DNA of 64,000 bases from Nelumbo lutea (GCA_022828595.1 JAKGHH010000001.1:205177813-205241812); one strand, 5' to 3'; positions 12,919 to 23,862 are shown, counted from the first letter of the stretch. The notes: a model not told the origin generated them from the letters alone. Numbers and translations: made by a program.

Positions 12919-12926
12919 GGTAGGGG

Positions 12927-13381
12927 TAGGGATGCCAATTTACCCCATCCCCCCATGGGGACTCCACTTCCCCCATCCGATGGCGTGGGGGATGGGAATT
13001 GTTTTGACGGAATGGGGATGGAGACGGCGATTAAGAAAAATCCCTGATCAGGGTTGGGCTCGGAGAAGGGGATTGACTGATTGAGGTTTCCGTCCTGTTG
13101 GACCCTAATTATATATTTATATATTTAAATGTTATTTATATTAAATGTATATTATTTATATATATATATAAAATATTATTTATAATTTAAAATATTTATT
13201 TATTTAAGTAAATTTATTTTTCAAAAAAATACTATTATCTAAAAAATTTCAAGGATTTAGGTCCCCGTGAAGAACCCATCCCCGTTGGGGATCGAGGACG
13301 GGGATAGGGGTTAATTTCAGAATCGGGGGCAGGGACAGGGACTATGATCCCCACCCAAAACCTGTCCCGTTGCCATTCCTA
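12927..13381. mobile_element. hAT-type non-autonomous element, 455 bp, perfect 8-bp TSD
   Basis: It starts TAGGGATGCCAA and ends TTGCCATTCCTA, an imperfect TIR pair. Both flanks carry GGTAGGGG (12919-12926 and 13382-13389), an exact 8-bp duplication. The arms are full of CCCCATCCCC/GGGGATGGGG words in inverted orientation and the centre is an AT-rich spacer. It has landed in the very first bases of another hAT-like element (13384-13774). Confidence 0.88.
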
Positions 13382-13774
13382 GGTAGGGGTGTCAATAAAC
13401 CAGTTTTGGAGTGGACCCCGCCTAAATCAAAATCAAGACCAGTAAAATATATTGAATTGGACCTGACTATACTTAATGGTCTAAACTATTTATTGATCCT
13501 AGTCCTTCGATAATGGATTTATATTGAATTGGGTCAGATTGAATTAATATCTAGTCCACTGATAGAAGATAGGTGTTAGTGGAGCGAATTTGGGTTGAAA
13601 CCAATCTAAATTAAAACTAATTTGAATAGGTTGGACAGTCTGGTCAGACATTAAATTGGAGTGGTCCAAAATGGTCTAACGTATTAACCAGATTGAATTG
13701 GACGTGATACATCTATAATGGACTCATATTAAACCGGATCGAGTTGGATCAATCCGGTCCAATTGACACCCCGA
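13382..13774. mobile_element. Older hAT-type element whose left tip was hit by a second element
   Basis: The sequence TAGGGGTGTCAAT (13384) pairs with ATTGACACCCCGA (ending 13774) as a TIR. Its original left flank is now at 12913-12920, because the TAGGGG tip was duplicated when the 12927-13381 element inserted. The flanks ATCGATGG and GTTGATGA agree at 5 of 8 positions, consistent with an old duplication. The interior is a succession of GGATTGAATTGG-like words. Confidence 0.65.
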
Positions 13775-14205
13775 GTTGATGAGTCGTATCGGGTTAAACC
13801 TGACCAATCAGAATATTCCCCAACGTTACATTACAGAATACAATAAAACTGCACTGTAAATGGACCATTCCACCAATGCAACAATGGAATTGCACTTAAA
13901 ACTATATTTGTTTTGTTTGTGTATTGTCGAGTTAGGGTTAGCAACTGTACATAGGAAAACCGTTCACATATAAAGCTTGAAAACGGGTTGACTAAGGCAT
14001 TGGGTAGATTTAGATGGTTCGGGTCGCGTAGAGGGTGTCCATTGGAGTCAGGTATCAATAGCATGGCCATATCTGAGATTCACCCACGTAGCAAGTTTGG
14101 GAATGGGTTGATTAATCCATTAGGTGATTTCCCTCCTAAGTCTAGCCCAAGCCTGACTCAGCTTAGGCCCAAACCTAAAATCTTGGGCCTTTTTTCTATT
14201 GAAAG

Positions 14206-14502
14206 CACTGTTTTTAAAACCGAACTGGATCGGACGGTTGGACTGGAAAAATTGGGAACCGGTCACTTGATCGGTTCTGTTTTCTTCCAAAACTGCTTTT
14301 TCCCCCAAAACCATTGATTTTGGTCAGTAAACCATTGAACCAGCCGGTTAATTATTTGAACCGTTTGAACAGTTTTGATCGTTTTTCAAATTTTTAATTT
14401 TTTTTGTCAGAATGAGTTGGCCATTTGGGTCAAACAGTCGAACTGTTCGAATCGGTAACCGGACCCCTGACCAGTTCGGTCACCAATTCATTTTTAAAAA
14501 TC
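14206..14502. mobile_element. hAT-like MITE, 297 bp, perfect 8-bp TSD
   Basis: The element runs from CACTGTTTTTAAAACCG to CATTTTTAAAAATC, with TIRs around a TTTTTAAAA core. It is flanked by ATTGAAAG on both sides (14198-14205, 14503-14510). The interior is built of ACCGGTT/AACCGG words and a TTTTTTTTGTCAGAATGA block that recurs in the copies at 17167 and, more diverged, at 17746 and 9226. Confidence 0.85.
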
Positions 14503-14666
14503 ATTGAAAGTATACTAACCCATGAAAATTTATCAAATTCCATGGGGGAGGGAATTTGATATGCCAATCTCTCAAATGTGAGAACGGATGGATATGATAC
14601 CAGAAGAACTTTGATCAATCCAATGAATTTTCAGTGGTAAATGCACACCTTTGTATAAGACGCTAA

Positions 14667-14900
14667 GGCCCTATTTGGTTCGCAGGAATAGGGGTCTAGA
14701 ATTTGGTTGGGTGGAACTGGAATCCCATTCCCATTCTTGCTGGAATAGTATTCTTCCATTTGAGGGATTGGCCATTCTCTACCCCTTCCTTAGAATTGAA
14801 ATCTCATTCCTGATAATTACAATTTTCATTTTCATTCCGGTCTGAATCAAACAGGTTATTAGAATAGACTATTCTGGTCAACTGCAAATCAAATGGACCC
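14667..14900. mobile_element. PIF/Harbinger (Tourist-like) MITE, 234 bp
   Basis: The ends GGCCCTATTTGGTTCGCAG and CTGCAAATCAAATGGACCC are inverted repeats. A TAA trinucleotide flanks each side (14664-14666, 14901-14903), the TSD length made by PIF/Harbinger transposases. The interior repeats GGAATGGAAT-type words. Related copies are at 21541 and 54784. Confidence 0.88.
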
Positions 14901-14903
14901 TAA

Positions 14904-15384
14904 GTATTGGATGATCCATACCGTTCGAGAGATGCCTTGGGGAACCTAAAACCTAGACTGAGGCGGGCCCAGCCCAACTTAAGCCTACCAAACATTCTTT
15001 AATTTATTGAAACCATTTAAGTGTGACTTCCTATGTTTATAATACGTTTTTATGCATATACCATATAGTCACAATATTATATACTTTCTAATATGAATGT
15101 ATTCAACTCAGGCCCACACAGCCATAGCATGGATTGCATCCAAACATGGCCCAACACACCCTAGTTGCACACTTGCACCCCCTATTAAACCTCTTTTAAA
15201 TTTAATCCTTGTGGCTTGGTGGGCTGAAATTGGATTTGATATTTATAGAATACTCCAAACACCACGTTGCAATTGTTCATTAGGAACATCTCTTCATGAA
15301 TGACACTTAAAGTATCATGTGCAGCTCTGAATGCTGTGAGGTTGGTTTGAGGATCACTTTGAGAGAAGTAAATTTGAATTCCGG
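14904..15384. other. Intergenic DNA, no gene seen
   Basis: About 480 bases without a supportable feature; short open frames only. Confidence 0.5.
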
Positions 15385-15556
15385 TGGAGTTCGGCTTCAG
15401 TCAGGGCAAAGCCTGTTCGAACAGCCTTTACTGTCTTGCATTGAGAATATCTCCGTACTTATATGCTTAATTTCATGGAGAGATATTCCTAATGCAAGGT
15501 TGTAAAAGCCTGTTAGACGGTGTGAGCATATATTTGCCTTGATAGAAGCAGATCTC
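15385..15556. mobile_element. Foldback MITE, probably Mutator-type, copy 1
   Basis: The two arms pair around GAGAATATCTCC / GGAGATATTC near the centre, and outward through GCAAAGCC/GGCAAA and CTTGCATT/AATGCAAG words. The flanks AATTCCGGTG and AATTCAGTGG resemble a 9-10-bp duplication, the Mutator length. A second copy lies at 44623-44795. This copy sits directly before the LINE endonuclease remnant. Confidence 0.65.
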
Positions 15557-15933
15557 AATTCAGTGGGGCTTGTTGCAGACTTGCAAGCTCATTCCACAGC
15601 AAGTCAAACAAATCATTTCAATGATATGATAGAAGATTGTAATCTAATAGAGATGGAATATAGAGGAAATAAATTCACATGGAAAAATAAACTGATTCAT
15701 GAGAAACTAGATCGAGTTTTCATGAATATGGAATATTGGACCAATCTCTATCCAAATGCCTATAAGGAAAATCTTGCCATACCTAGGTTTTGAGCCTAAG
15801 TCGTTCTGATTCCAACTAATGTGGGGTAGTGGTGTGGAAAGAAACATTATAGAAAATGAATGGGGAAACAATGACCAAGGGTCAAAAGGAATCTAATTTA
15901 TAAAAAAGAGGAACCAAGCTGTTCATAAACTAA

Positions 15934-16535
15934 GATTATGTTTGGGAGTGTTTAAAAATAAGTGCTTATTTGGACCATTAAGCACTTATTGGTATTTGGG
16001 GAATAAGCGCTTATTTTAAAAATAAGGACTTACTTTTTTAGCCCAAATTTCCAGTTTTTTTTAAGTGGTTATACAATAAGCATTTATTCAATTTTTTATT
16101 CTTCCAAAATTATCCCTAGTTGAATTTTAAAATACCACTTATAAAATTATCCCTATTTGAAATTTATAAAAGTACATTACGAAAGCACTTATATAAAAAT
16201 AATATTATGAAAGCATTTTACAAAAGTACTTTTACAAAAGTACTTTTACAAAAGCACTTTTTTGAAAGTAAAAGTACTTTCAGAAAAGTGCTTTTATAAA
16301 AGTAATTTAGTAAAAATGCTTTCAAAGGGTATATTTTGAAAATTTGAAAGAAAATGAAAGACAAAATAGTCATGAATGCTTATTTAAGTGTTTATTAGAG
16401 AAAAAGACTACCAAACGCCTAATATAAAATAAGTGTACTTGAAAAAGTTGGATGCCAAATACAAATAAGTGCTTATTCAAATAAGTACTTATTTTTAAGC
16501 ACTTATTTTTAAATTAAACACTCCCAAACATGGCC
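15934..16535. mobile_element. PIF-type MITE with long AT-rich inverted repeats, 602 bp
   Basis: The left end GATTATGTTTGGGAGTGTTT pairs with the right end AAACACTCCCAAACATGGCC, and pairing continues inward through AAATAAGTGCTTATT-type words. TAA flanks both sides (15931-15933 and 16536-16538). It interrupts the LINE linker region. Confidence 0.85.
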
Positions 16536-17166
16536 TAAGAATTTGAACAAAACTAAATTTGCAAATGTAATAAATAAGAAAAATAAAATCATGCATGATC
16601 TAAGAGAATCCCAGGTGGTCATTGAACAATATCATGAAAGCAGAGACATGCAACAAAAAGAACTTGCCTTAAAAAGCAACTAAGTAGAATTCTCTATATA
16701 AAAGAAGTATTTTGGTACCAGAAATCAAGGATTAATTGGTTAAGGTTAGGGGATAAGAACAATAAATTTTAATAGAAATAGAATCACCAGAATAAAAAAT
16801 GCAGATGGGGTTTGGTTAGAGGATCCAAATGAAATACAAAAATGGTTTGTTTACAATTTTGAAGAAAGATACAAGAGGGAGGAACCAAAAAGCGTGAGTT
16901 TGAGGAAGTAACCCTCCAATAGTGACAAGAGAACAAAAAGAGTCCGGGGTCAGACAGACTGAATGTATACTTCTTTAAGAAATACTGGGATATAATTGGG
17001 AGTTCAGTAGAACAAACAGTGAAAGTTTTATTTTATTTTTTTAAATGATGAAAACCCAGGAACTGGCAATAGTAAACAACTACATACCTATAAGCCTATA
17101 CAATGTAAGATATAAGATCATTGCAAAAATTCTCATGAACAAACTCAAACCGTTCTTAAATAAAAC

Positions 17167-17407
17167 CACTGTTTTCAAAACCGGACCGGACCGGTTCCAT
17201 TTTACTCTAAAACCATTGATTTTGTTCAATAAACCGTTTAACCGATTGGTTAACTGCTCGAATCGTTTGAACGATTTTGATTATTTTTCCATTTTTTATT
17301 TTTTTTTGTCAGAATGAATTGGTTGTTCGGGTTGAATGGTTAGACCGTTCGAAGCGATAACTGAACCCCTGACCGATTCGATCACCGATTCATTTTTAAA
17401 AACCATG
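17167..17407. mobile_element. hAT-like MITE, copy inside the LINE, 241 bp
   Basis: It matches the 14206-14502 element, including CACTGTTTTCAAAACCGG at the left and CATTTTTAAAAACCATG at the right. The flanking 8-mers AATAAAAC and GATAAAAC agree at 7 of 8 positions. It sits immediately after the surviving start of the LINE reverse transcriptase. Confidence 0.82.
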
Positions 17408-17745
17408 GATAAAACCAAAGGAATGAAATAAAGATAAAATAGCTAATCTGGTTCCAGTAGAAGTTTGGGAAAAAATTAAAGCAATTCGTATTCCTGTTAA
17501 CCCGGGAAAGATGATAATCAGAGTCCCTCCAAAAATTCAATATTTTCTATACCTTCTCGTAATAAGGGAAAGACTTTGTAAATGGCGATTAAGTCCCAAT
17601 AATGAATGCCCACATTGTGGAGAAGCATAAAATATAAATCATACTTTTTTAGATGTTTGCTGGTTAGGAGAATTTGGCAAGAAGCAGACACATCAAAAAT
17701 TGCTCCTCAAAATGGTGAGTGTGACGTTATGGTTAATTTAGAATT

Positions 17746-18044
17746 ATGGTTTTTGAACCATCGTTTACTTGGATGGTTGGATCGTTCGGCCTGGGAATCA
17801 TTTAGGCAATCGGTTCTGTTTTATCTCAAACCTGGTCCTTGGCAAAAATTATTGAATTGAGCAACAATTTATTGATTCGGGTGGTTGAATCATCGACTCA
17901 TTGACCCATTCAATAATTTTTACCATTTTTTTATTTTATTTATTTTTTTTATTTTTAAATTTTTTATTATCAGAACAGACTATCCATTCAAACCAGACGA
18001 TGAAACCATCAACCCAAATGACCCAGTGTAAGAAAAACCCAGTG
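17746..18044. mobile_element. MITE related to the 14206 family, inside the LINE, about 299 bp
   Basis: It begins ATGGTTTTTGAACCATCG and ends near AAACCCAGTG, which pair loosely. It shares GCAATCGGTTCTGTTTTAT and the T-rich TTATTATCAGAACAGAC block with the element at 9226. It lies between the LINE zf-RVT and RNase H remnants. A clear duplication is not visible, so the borders are approximate. Confidence 0.65.
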
Positions 18045-18625
18045 TTGAAATGAATAGAAAGTTGAAAACCTCCCACGGAGGAAGCGATCAAAAATTAATT
18101 TTGATGTTTCTAGGAATGCAGATGGAAGGAGTGCGATTGGTGTATTAGTCAGACCCTACCTAAGAAGGAGAATTATTTGTTATTAGCAAAAATGTCGGAT
18201 TCTGTTCAATCAATGAAGCCAAAGCATTCGCAGCAAGAGAAGAATTTGATAGATGATTGTTATGAGCTATGCATGAAGTTTCAACTAAGGGTTACGAATT
18301 CACAGTGTTTCGAGATAGTTCGGATTAGGTAAGCATAACATTGTAAGCACGTTCAATGAGTACTTAGAAATTTTTTTGACACTTACCTCTTAAAATACCC
18401 CCAACTTACTCTTGAAAAATTTAACACCCATTTTTAACAGTCGCCACAATATTTATCAAATACTCGTAACATTCTTACTTTGTTGTGCCTATTAGATCCG
18501 GTCTTGGTAGTGAATTGGTTAGCGAAAGTGAGTCATAGAACCAAGCTTCTTTCGCTGATTCTTCTTTTCTTCATGTTTGTTTTGCTGATGCCTGGGGTGT
18601 AGCCACCCCTAGAGGTTCTTAGACT

Positions 18626-19323
18626 TGTTATATTTCCCTTATTATCAAGTATATATATATAGAGAGAGAGAGAGAGAAATACGTTACATCTCCACGTATT
18701 AAACGTATGTTAGTTTCCCCTTGAAGAGTAAAGGTTGCTTATTTACAAAACTTGCTGCTACTTATCCGACCTTGACCATTTTCCTTCTTGAGACTCAATT
18801 TGTTGAGTGGCTATGATCGTTGGAGATGACTAACATGCTACAAAAAATTTTGAAACAGGGGATTGTAACTGCTTAAGAGTTGGAATGAACTATCCATGTC
18901 CGTATATTCATAGCTTGCTTTAGATGATTGGGCCAGTTCCTAGTAAATGTTAAACAAGGAAAATGCTATCCATTCATTAGCAAGTGGGACTAAATGAGAA
19001 GTGTCCACAAAGGAAGATGGATTCATATTCATAAGTTTAACTATATAAGTCCAAATCTCAAAGTATATTTATTGATCGTTGGTTCATATTTTATAAAGCG
19101 TATTTTTATGTTTAACAAAACATACTTACCATCACGTTCAACCAGTCACACCTTCTTTTACACGGTGTAATAAATGCATCATAGATTTTACTATATAATA
19201 ATAACCCCAAATGGTATTTTCTCAAATATAATATAATTAAACAAGTTGAGTGAGACATATGTTACATAAGTGTAAACGGGGTAGGCTTGGGAAGCAAGTT
19301 CTTGTATACGCAAACCTGAACCC
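18626..19323. other. Intergenic DNA, no gene seen
   Basis: Contains a TATATA/GAGAGA compound microsatellite (18646-18676) just after the LINE end, then AT-rich sequence without a supportable feature. Confidence 0.5.
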
Positions 19324-19752
19324 TAGGGGTGGCAACGAGCTGAGTTCTTCACAAGTTATTTGAGTTCGGCTTGTGAAAAGTTCAGTTCGGCTTGGTTTCA
19401 ACTGAGCTTTAAGTCAAGCTCAAACTCAATTCACAAGTTCGATTAAGAAACAAGTCGAGTTCGAATCTAATAGAGCTCGGCTCGTGAGGCTTGCAAGTCA
19501 GATCGTCATAAAATTATAGAAAATAATATATATAATAAAAATATTATAATTATTAATTTTTAAATATCAAATAAAAATATTTATATATATAATTTTTATT
19601 TTTATAAAATATTTTTTCTCAAAATCGAGCTCGAGCCGAGACAAGATCGAGCTTACGAGTGTTTGACTCGAACCGAGCTCGAGTTCAAGCTTGAGCTCGA
19701 GCCTTGTACTATTCAGCTCGACTCAGCTCGGCTCGACTCGAATCCACTCGTA
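19324..19752. mobile_element. hAT-like repeat, right end missing
   Basis: Starts TAGGGGTGGCAACGAGC, a common plant hAT MITE tip, and is composed of GAGCTCG/CGAGCTC words on both sides of an AT-rich spacer (about 19500-19610). The complementary tip expected at the right (ending CCACCCCTA) is absent; the similarity fades near CGAATCCACTCGTAC. It is therefore truncated or diverged. Confidence 0.6.
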
Positions 19753-19899
19753 CTGAATCCCATTACAACGTTTGGCGATGTGAAGGATTTTGTTTTCTAA
19801 AATAAAAAAATAGCGGCCATATCAGCAAAAGTGCATTGATGGGAATGCTTGTCAATATGCATGGTTTTGTTTTCAAAAACAAAATTTATTTGCAAGTAA

Positions 19900-20011
19900 G
19901 GCTCAGTTTCAAAGGAGTATAAATACGAATTTATAGAATACAAAACCTTGTATTACTTTTTGTGTATTTGCACGGTACATATTTGTATTTGTACTCTTTT
20001 CAAACTGACCC
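19900..20011. mobile_element. PIF-type MITE, 112 bp, TAA TSD
   Basis: Inverted ends GGCTCAGTTTCAAAGGAGTA and TACTCTTTTCAAACTGACCC, with TAA on each side (19897-19899 and 20012-20014). It is the first of three MITEs arranged end to end. Confidence 0.85.
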
Positions 20012-20014
20012 TAA

Positions 20015-20397
20015 GGCTCTGTTTATTTGTGATACAAACGTCGAACTAGGGTATTTATGTACTTCGGTTCGCATTTGCAAGCGTTTGTTTGATATGTAAA
20101 AAAGTAATGATTATCAGATCAAAAATGTAATTTCTGACACTTTTGTACTATGAGAAGAGCATTATTGTACCTATTTTTTTTATACAATTTTGTATTCTTT
20201 TGATAATTAACTTTTTGACCAAAGTTAAGGCATTAGAGCATTTAATGGTGGGCCCACACTTAATTTGCACCTATTTCAAACCAACAAGATGAATGCAAAA
20301 ACAATTTAAAATGTAAACCATGTTTGCATTCATGAACCGAAAAATGGGTAAATATGTAATGTACATATTTACGTTTACATTGCAACCAAACACAGCC
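20015..20397. mobile_element. PIF-type MITE, 383 bp, abutting the previous one
   Basis: Ends GGCTCTGTTTATTTG and CAACCAAACACAGCC are inverted repeats. The left flank TAA (20012-20014) is the same TAA that closes the preceding element; the right flank is AAA. The interior includes ATTTTTTTTATACAATTTTG and is non-coding. Confidence 0.75.
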
Positions 20398-20400
20398 AAA

Positions 20401-20513
20401 GGCTTTATTGAGAAGAATGCAAATACAAATATGCATGGTTCATATACATAGGCTCTATTTGTATTTGCATTATATTGGACATATTTTTATTTGCACTCTT
20501 TCAAAAGGGAGCC
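20401..20513. mobile_element. PIF-type MITE, about 113 bp, third in the series
   Basis: Starts GGCTTTATTGAGAAGA and ends TCTTTCAAAAGGGAGCC, an imperfect inverted pair, with ATACAAATATGCATGGTTC inside. A related copy is at 44889-45018. No clean TSD is visible. Confidence 0.6.
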
Positions 20514-20685
20514 TACGTAAAAAAAAAACTTTTTTTTTTTGTGAAAATGAAACCATTCCCATTTTACTAACACTGGAAAGGAGTGTAATAATTGTTTTTT
20601 CTCAAAAATAAAACCATTCCCATTTTACTCATCAGTCATGTTCTTATATAGGTGACATTTGAAAGTTTGAAATCTAATTGATAAC

Positions 20686-21115
20686 TAGGGGTGCTCACGG
20701 TTCGGTTAATCGAATCATGGGTTAATTTTTGAAACTAAATCTGGGTTATCGGTTTTTGAAAAACCAGTAACCAAAACCAAAACGAAGTCGATCGGTTAAT
20801 CGGTTGACCAGTTCGATTAATTGTCGGTCAATTCATTGGTTTTTTTGATTTTTTATTATTTACAATGTTTATTATAGAAAAATGTAAATATATAATAAAA
20901 CATTAGAAACATATACAATATTATATTTTTAAATAATAAATAATATATTATATATTATAAATATATATTTATATATAATACATATTTACTAATTTATAAT
21001 GTATGGAAAATTTATATATATATATATATATGTATATGTATATATAATATAAATATACATAAAATATATATAAATATATATATATATACCGGTTAATTCA
21101 GTTAATCACCATATT
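20686..21115. mobile_element. hAT-like AT-rich repeat, right end unclear
   Basis: Begins TAGGGGTGCTCACGGTTCGG, a plausible hAT tip, followed by ACCAGTAACC and GATCGGTTAATCGG words, a long TA-rich core (20870-21095) and a short returning ACCGGTTAATTCAGTTAATC. The mirror tip is missing, so it is truncated or the right border has decayed. Confidence 0.5.
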
Positions 21116-21159
21116 TAGTTTAAAAATATAATATATATAATATAAATATACATATTTAC

Positions 21160-21328
21160 ACTAAGTGGCGAGCTCTTCATAAGATGCCAGACTGCCTATG
21201 GAGTGGCTAGCTGCCTATGCCGAGCTACCCTTAAGTGGCGAGCTACCTAGTTGTCAAGAGGCTGCACTTAGTTGGCATTAGGTGCCAGGTGTCATATTTT
21301 CACTGGAGGGCCAAATCCTCCCTCATCA
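21160..21328 (-). mobile_element. LTR fragment (Gypsy-like), minus orientation
   Basis: Read on the minus strand it opens TGATGAGGGAGGATTTGGCC, close to the start of the Gypsy LTR at 59139 (TGATGGAGGGTGATTTGGCC). Only about 170 bases remain before similarity to any LTR is lost. No internal region or second LTR is nearby. Confidence 0.5.
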
Positions 21329-21540
21329 AAATCCAAATGAGTTTTCGAATCCAGACTTAACGGTAGTATAGACGCCGGTAATTCAAATGAAAAAATAATA
21401 TATAGATGGTATACTATACCATTTATTACGAGCTCACACAGAAACCACCAATAAAATGTTGCCACGCTACCTTTTATTTTTGAAACTCAAATTTAATGGC
21501 GTCCAGAGTTAAAGGACAATCTGTATTCTAAAAAAACTGA

Positions 21541-21823
21541 GGCCTTGTTTGGTTTGCGGGAGTAGTGGTCTGGTATTGGAATCCGAATGTGCTATTATGG
21601 TTCCAACTATTTGATTGGATGGAATTGGAATTGCATTCTCATTTCTATTGGAATGGCATTCCCATGTTTCAGGGAACCTGCCCTTTCCTTGGGAATGAAA
21701 TCCTATTCATGCTGATTTCAATTTTCATTTCTATTTTTGTCTGAATCAAGCATACTATAGGAATACACCATTTCCATTCCGATTCCAGAAGATTCCGATT
21801 CCAACTGTGAACCAAACGGATCC
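21541..21823. mobile_element. PIF/Harbinger (Tourist-like) MITE, 283 bp
   Basis: Same family as 14667-14900: ends GGCCTTGTTTGGTTTGCGGG and GTGAACCAAACGGATCC with GGAATTGGAATTGC words inside. The flanks are TGA and TAA (2 of 3 match). Confidence 0.8.
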
Positions 21824-22399
21824 TAAATTTTATTAACCCGCCCAAGTGTCTTCCCTTTCATATCTCTCATAAAACTATTCTTTTCTTCTTCCTTCCTGGC
21901 TCCTCATCTTCAAAAGCAGACTTAAGATTATAAAGCAACCCGTTCAGATATAATGGTCAAGAGCCCTAAGCCCTGAACTAGAATTTTGGTCCTTATCAAT
22001 TGATCATGAGATTTAATAAACAATAAACTCCAAATAACCACCACAAACACTGTATTTTCTATATAAGATATGAATCAATTTTGTGAACTCTCCTACAGGT
22101 TGTTTTGATATTTGTTTATGAAACATTCACCGTTACAGGGAATTCTGATTTCTGAAGATGAAACTTTCACTAAACAGATGTCCCATGTCCACACGCATGA
22201 AAACATGCGAAGGAGTTTAGTGGTTGCCGTTCTTTTCATCTAAATCGGTAGGACAGATACCATCAATTCATAACTAAGAAAATGAAATCCAGAATAATCT
22301 AAGGACGTCACCAACCCCACTAGGTGAGAGACCCCACAAAAAATAAGAATGAATCGAGTTTCAATGCTGATCTCTGCACGCAAAGGTCTTGTTCCTTAA
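21824..22399. other. Intergenic DNA, no gene seen
   Basis: No supportable feature; short open frames only. Confidence 0.5.
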
Positions 22400-22519
22400 A
22401 GGTATGTTTGGTTTGAAGGAAAAAGTAGGGATAAGAAAGGAAAGGCAAGAAAACTTTTACAAATTTTGTATAGGTTTTCATACCTTTTCCTACCTTTTTC
22501 CTTCAAACCAAACATGGCA
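22400..22519. mobile_element. Palindromic Tourist-like MITE, 120 bp
   Basis: The left arm TATGTTTGGTTTGAAGGAAA is almost perfectly complementary to the right arm TTTCCTTCAAACCAAACATG. TAA flanks both sides (22397-22399, 22520-22522). Sister copies are at 44488 and 45092. Any transcript would fold into a long hairpin. Confidence 0.85.
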
Positions 22520-22859
22520 TAAATAGAAATGGCAGGGATGAACTAGAGTTAGGGTTGGCAATAGGGCACATGGATTTGAACTCCAATGGTCCTCGAGCTC
22601 TGGCAAGAGAGAGTAACCTATCAGGAAAAAAGAAGAAGAAAAAGATAGAACATGAAAGTTGTTTGCAGTAGTTTCACGCCAAAAAGTGGTATAACTCCTA
22701 AACAACTGTTGCTGCTAGATTTCAAAGAAAGAAACCCTAATACTCAATGAAGAAGAGAGAGAGAAAAGAGGAGGAGTAGGAGTGATCGGTGAAAGGAGAG
22801 CTGGAGGGTAGAAGAAAAGAGGAGTTTTGAGAGGTAGAAAAGGAAGAGAATGAGAGAGC

Positions 22860-23009
22860 AAATCAGCCCCTCACTGGATTCCCCCCCCCCCCAGTGTCTC
22901 ACAGCACATTCAAACCGTGTATTGGGAACATCTATCGGGAAATGTTCCCAATACACAACGGGGATGTGCTGTGGAATGTTGTGGGGAGCAATCTGGTGGG
23001 GGCTGATTT
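22860..23009. mobile_element. Foldback MITE with an inner perfect hairpin
   Basis: Outer arms AAATCAGCCCC (22860) and GGGGGCTGATTT (ending 23009) pair. CACAGCACAT pairs with ATGTGCTGTG. At the centre GTGTATTGGGAACAT and ATGTTCCCAATACAC form a perfect 15-bp stem around a 10-base loop. A 12-C run lies in the left arm. No coding content and no clear TSD. Confidence 0.7.
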
Positions 23010-23042
23010 GAAGTTAGAGAATTAAGCGGGTTTATAAAATTT

Positions 23043-23144
23043 AGGAAAATTTACCGCCCAGCCCATGGCATAAAAATTTACCTCTAACGGCACTGAACTA
23101 CTTTAGAAATTTCGATTTTTTATACCTTATAAATTCAAATTTCC
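23043..23144 (+). repeat. Left terminal inverted repeat of the 15-kb element
   Basis: This arm matches the reverse complement of 37991-38087 with roughly one difference in five and few indels. It reads ACCGCCCAGCC near the tip and CAAATTTCC at its inner limit. Similarity resumes further in at about 23230-23290. Confidence 0.8.
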
Positions 23145-23862
23145 GTCAACTCCACTGGCCCACACCCACATCGGCCCAACGTCCTGTCATATTATTAAAG
23201 TACCCGAAATACCCCTGATACCCAATTGACTATCGGCCCTCCATAGAAAAACCCTCAAATTCCCCTCATTTAACCCAGAAATGCCCCACTCTCGCGTTTT
23301 TTTCTCTCTTGACATATTTACCACTCAACCAACCCAACTACCCAAATAGTAATTCAGTAAATAGTCCCTATTCCGATCACCGACGCTCGTCATCTCGGAC
23401 TTTTTGGTAATTTGTCAACATTTGTGCATTGCATAGACGGAGAGGTGAAGGTGAACTTTCTGTTCTTCCTTGGACTATAGTGAAAGAAGGTATTTAAATC
23501 AAACTTGCTACTTAAAGTTCGCCTTTGAATGTTAAACAAATGGGTAATATCTTCTTCTTGGATGAAATAGTTGATGCTTTAACATATCTTGTTGCTGGAT
23601 GAAATAGCTCTTACTCGCTTGTAACTTTACATCGGAAAAATTAGTTGTTGTCTGAAATATTGTATCTGATACAACCAACTCAACATTCCATTGAGTATCT
23701 TGTAACCATACTCGCATTCAAACTCCATCCACTCCGACTCCATGTTTCTTAAATTTATGCATGCTCTTTTTTTGTTTTCTGATGACGAATTATTGTTTAT
23801 ATTTACAATTTGTTGAAAGTAAACATTTTGAAACCAATGGCAAAAAAGGGAATTTGCACTAG

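Larger units (their letters stand above)
15557..18625 (+). pseudogene. Decayed LINE (L1-type) ORF2 with nested MITEs
   Basis: A plant L1-like non-LTR retrotransposon remnant in one orientation, with ORF2 domains in the canonical order. Positions 15560-15790 encode the end of the endonuclease (residues such as YRGNKFTWKNK and KLDRVFMN). Positions 16545-16920 give the linker before the reverse transcriptase. Positions 17075-17160 carry the RT start (NNYIPISLYNVRYKIIAKIL). Positions 17450-17690 hold the zinc-binding zf-RVT domain (CPHCGEA). Positions 18070-18300 and about 18480-18600 match the C-terminal RNase H. Most of the RT core, with its catalytic aspartates, is missing, and stops and frame changes are frequent. 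MITEs at 15934-16535, 17167-17407 and 17746-18044 interrupt it. Followed by a TA/GA microsatellite (18646-18676). Confidence 0.85.
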
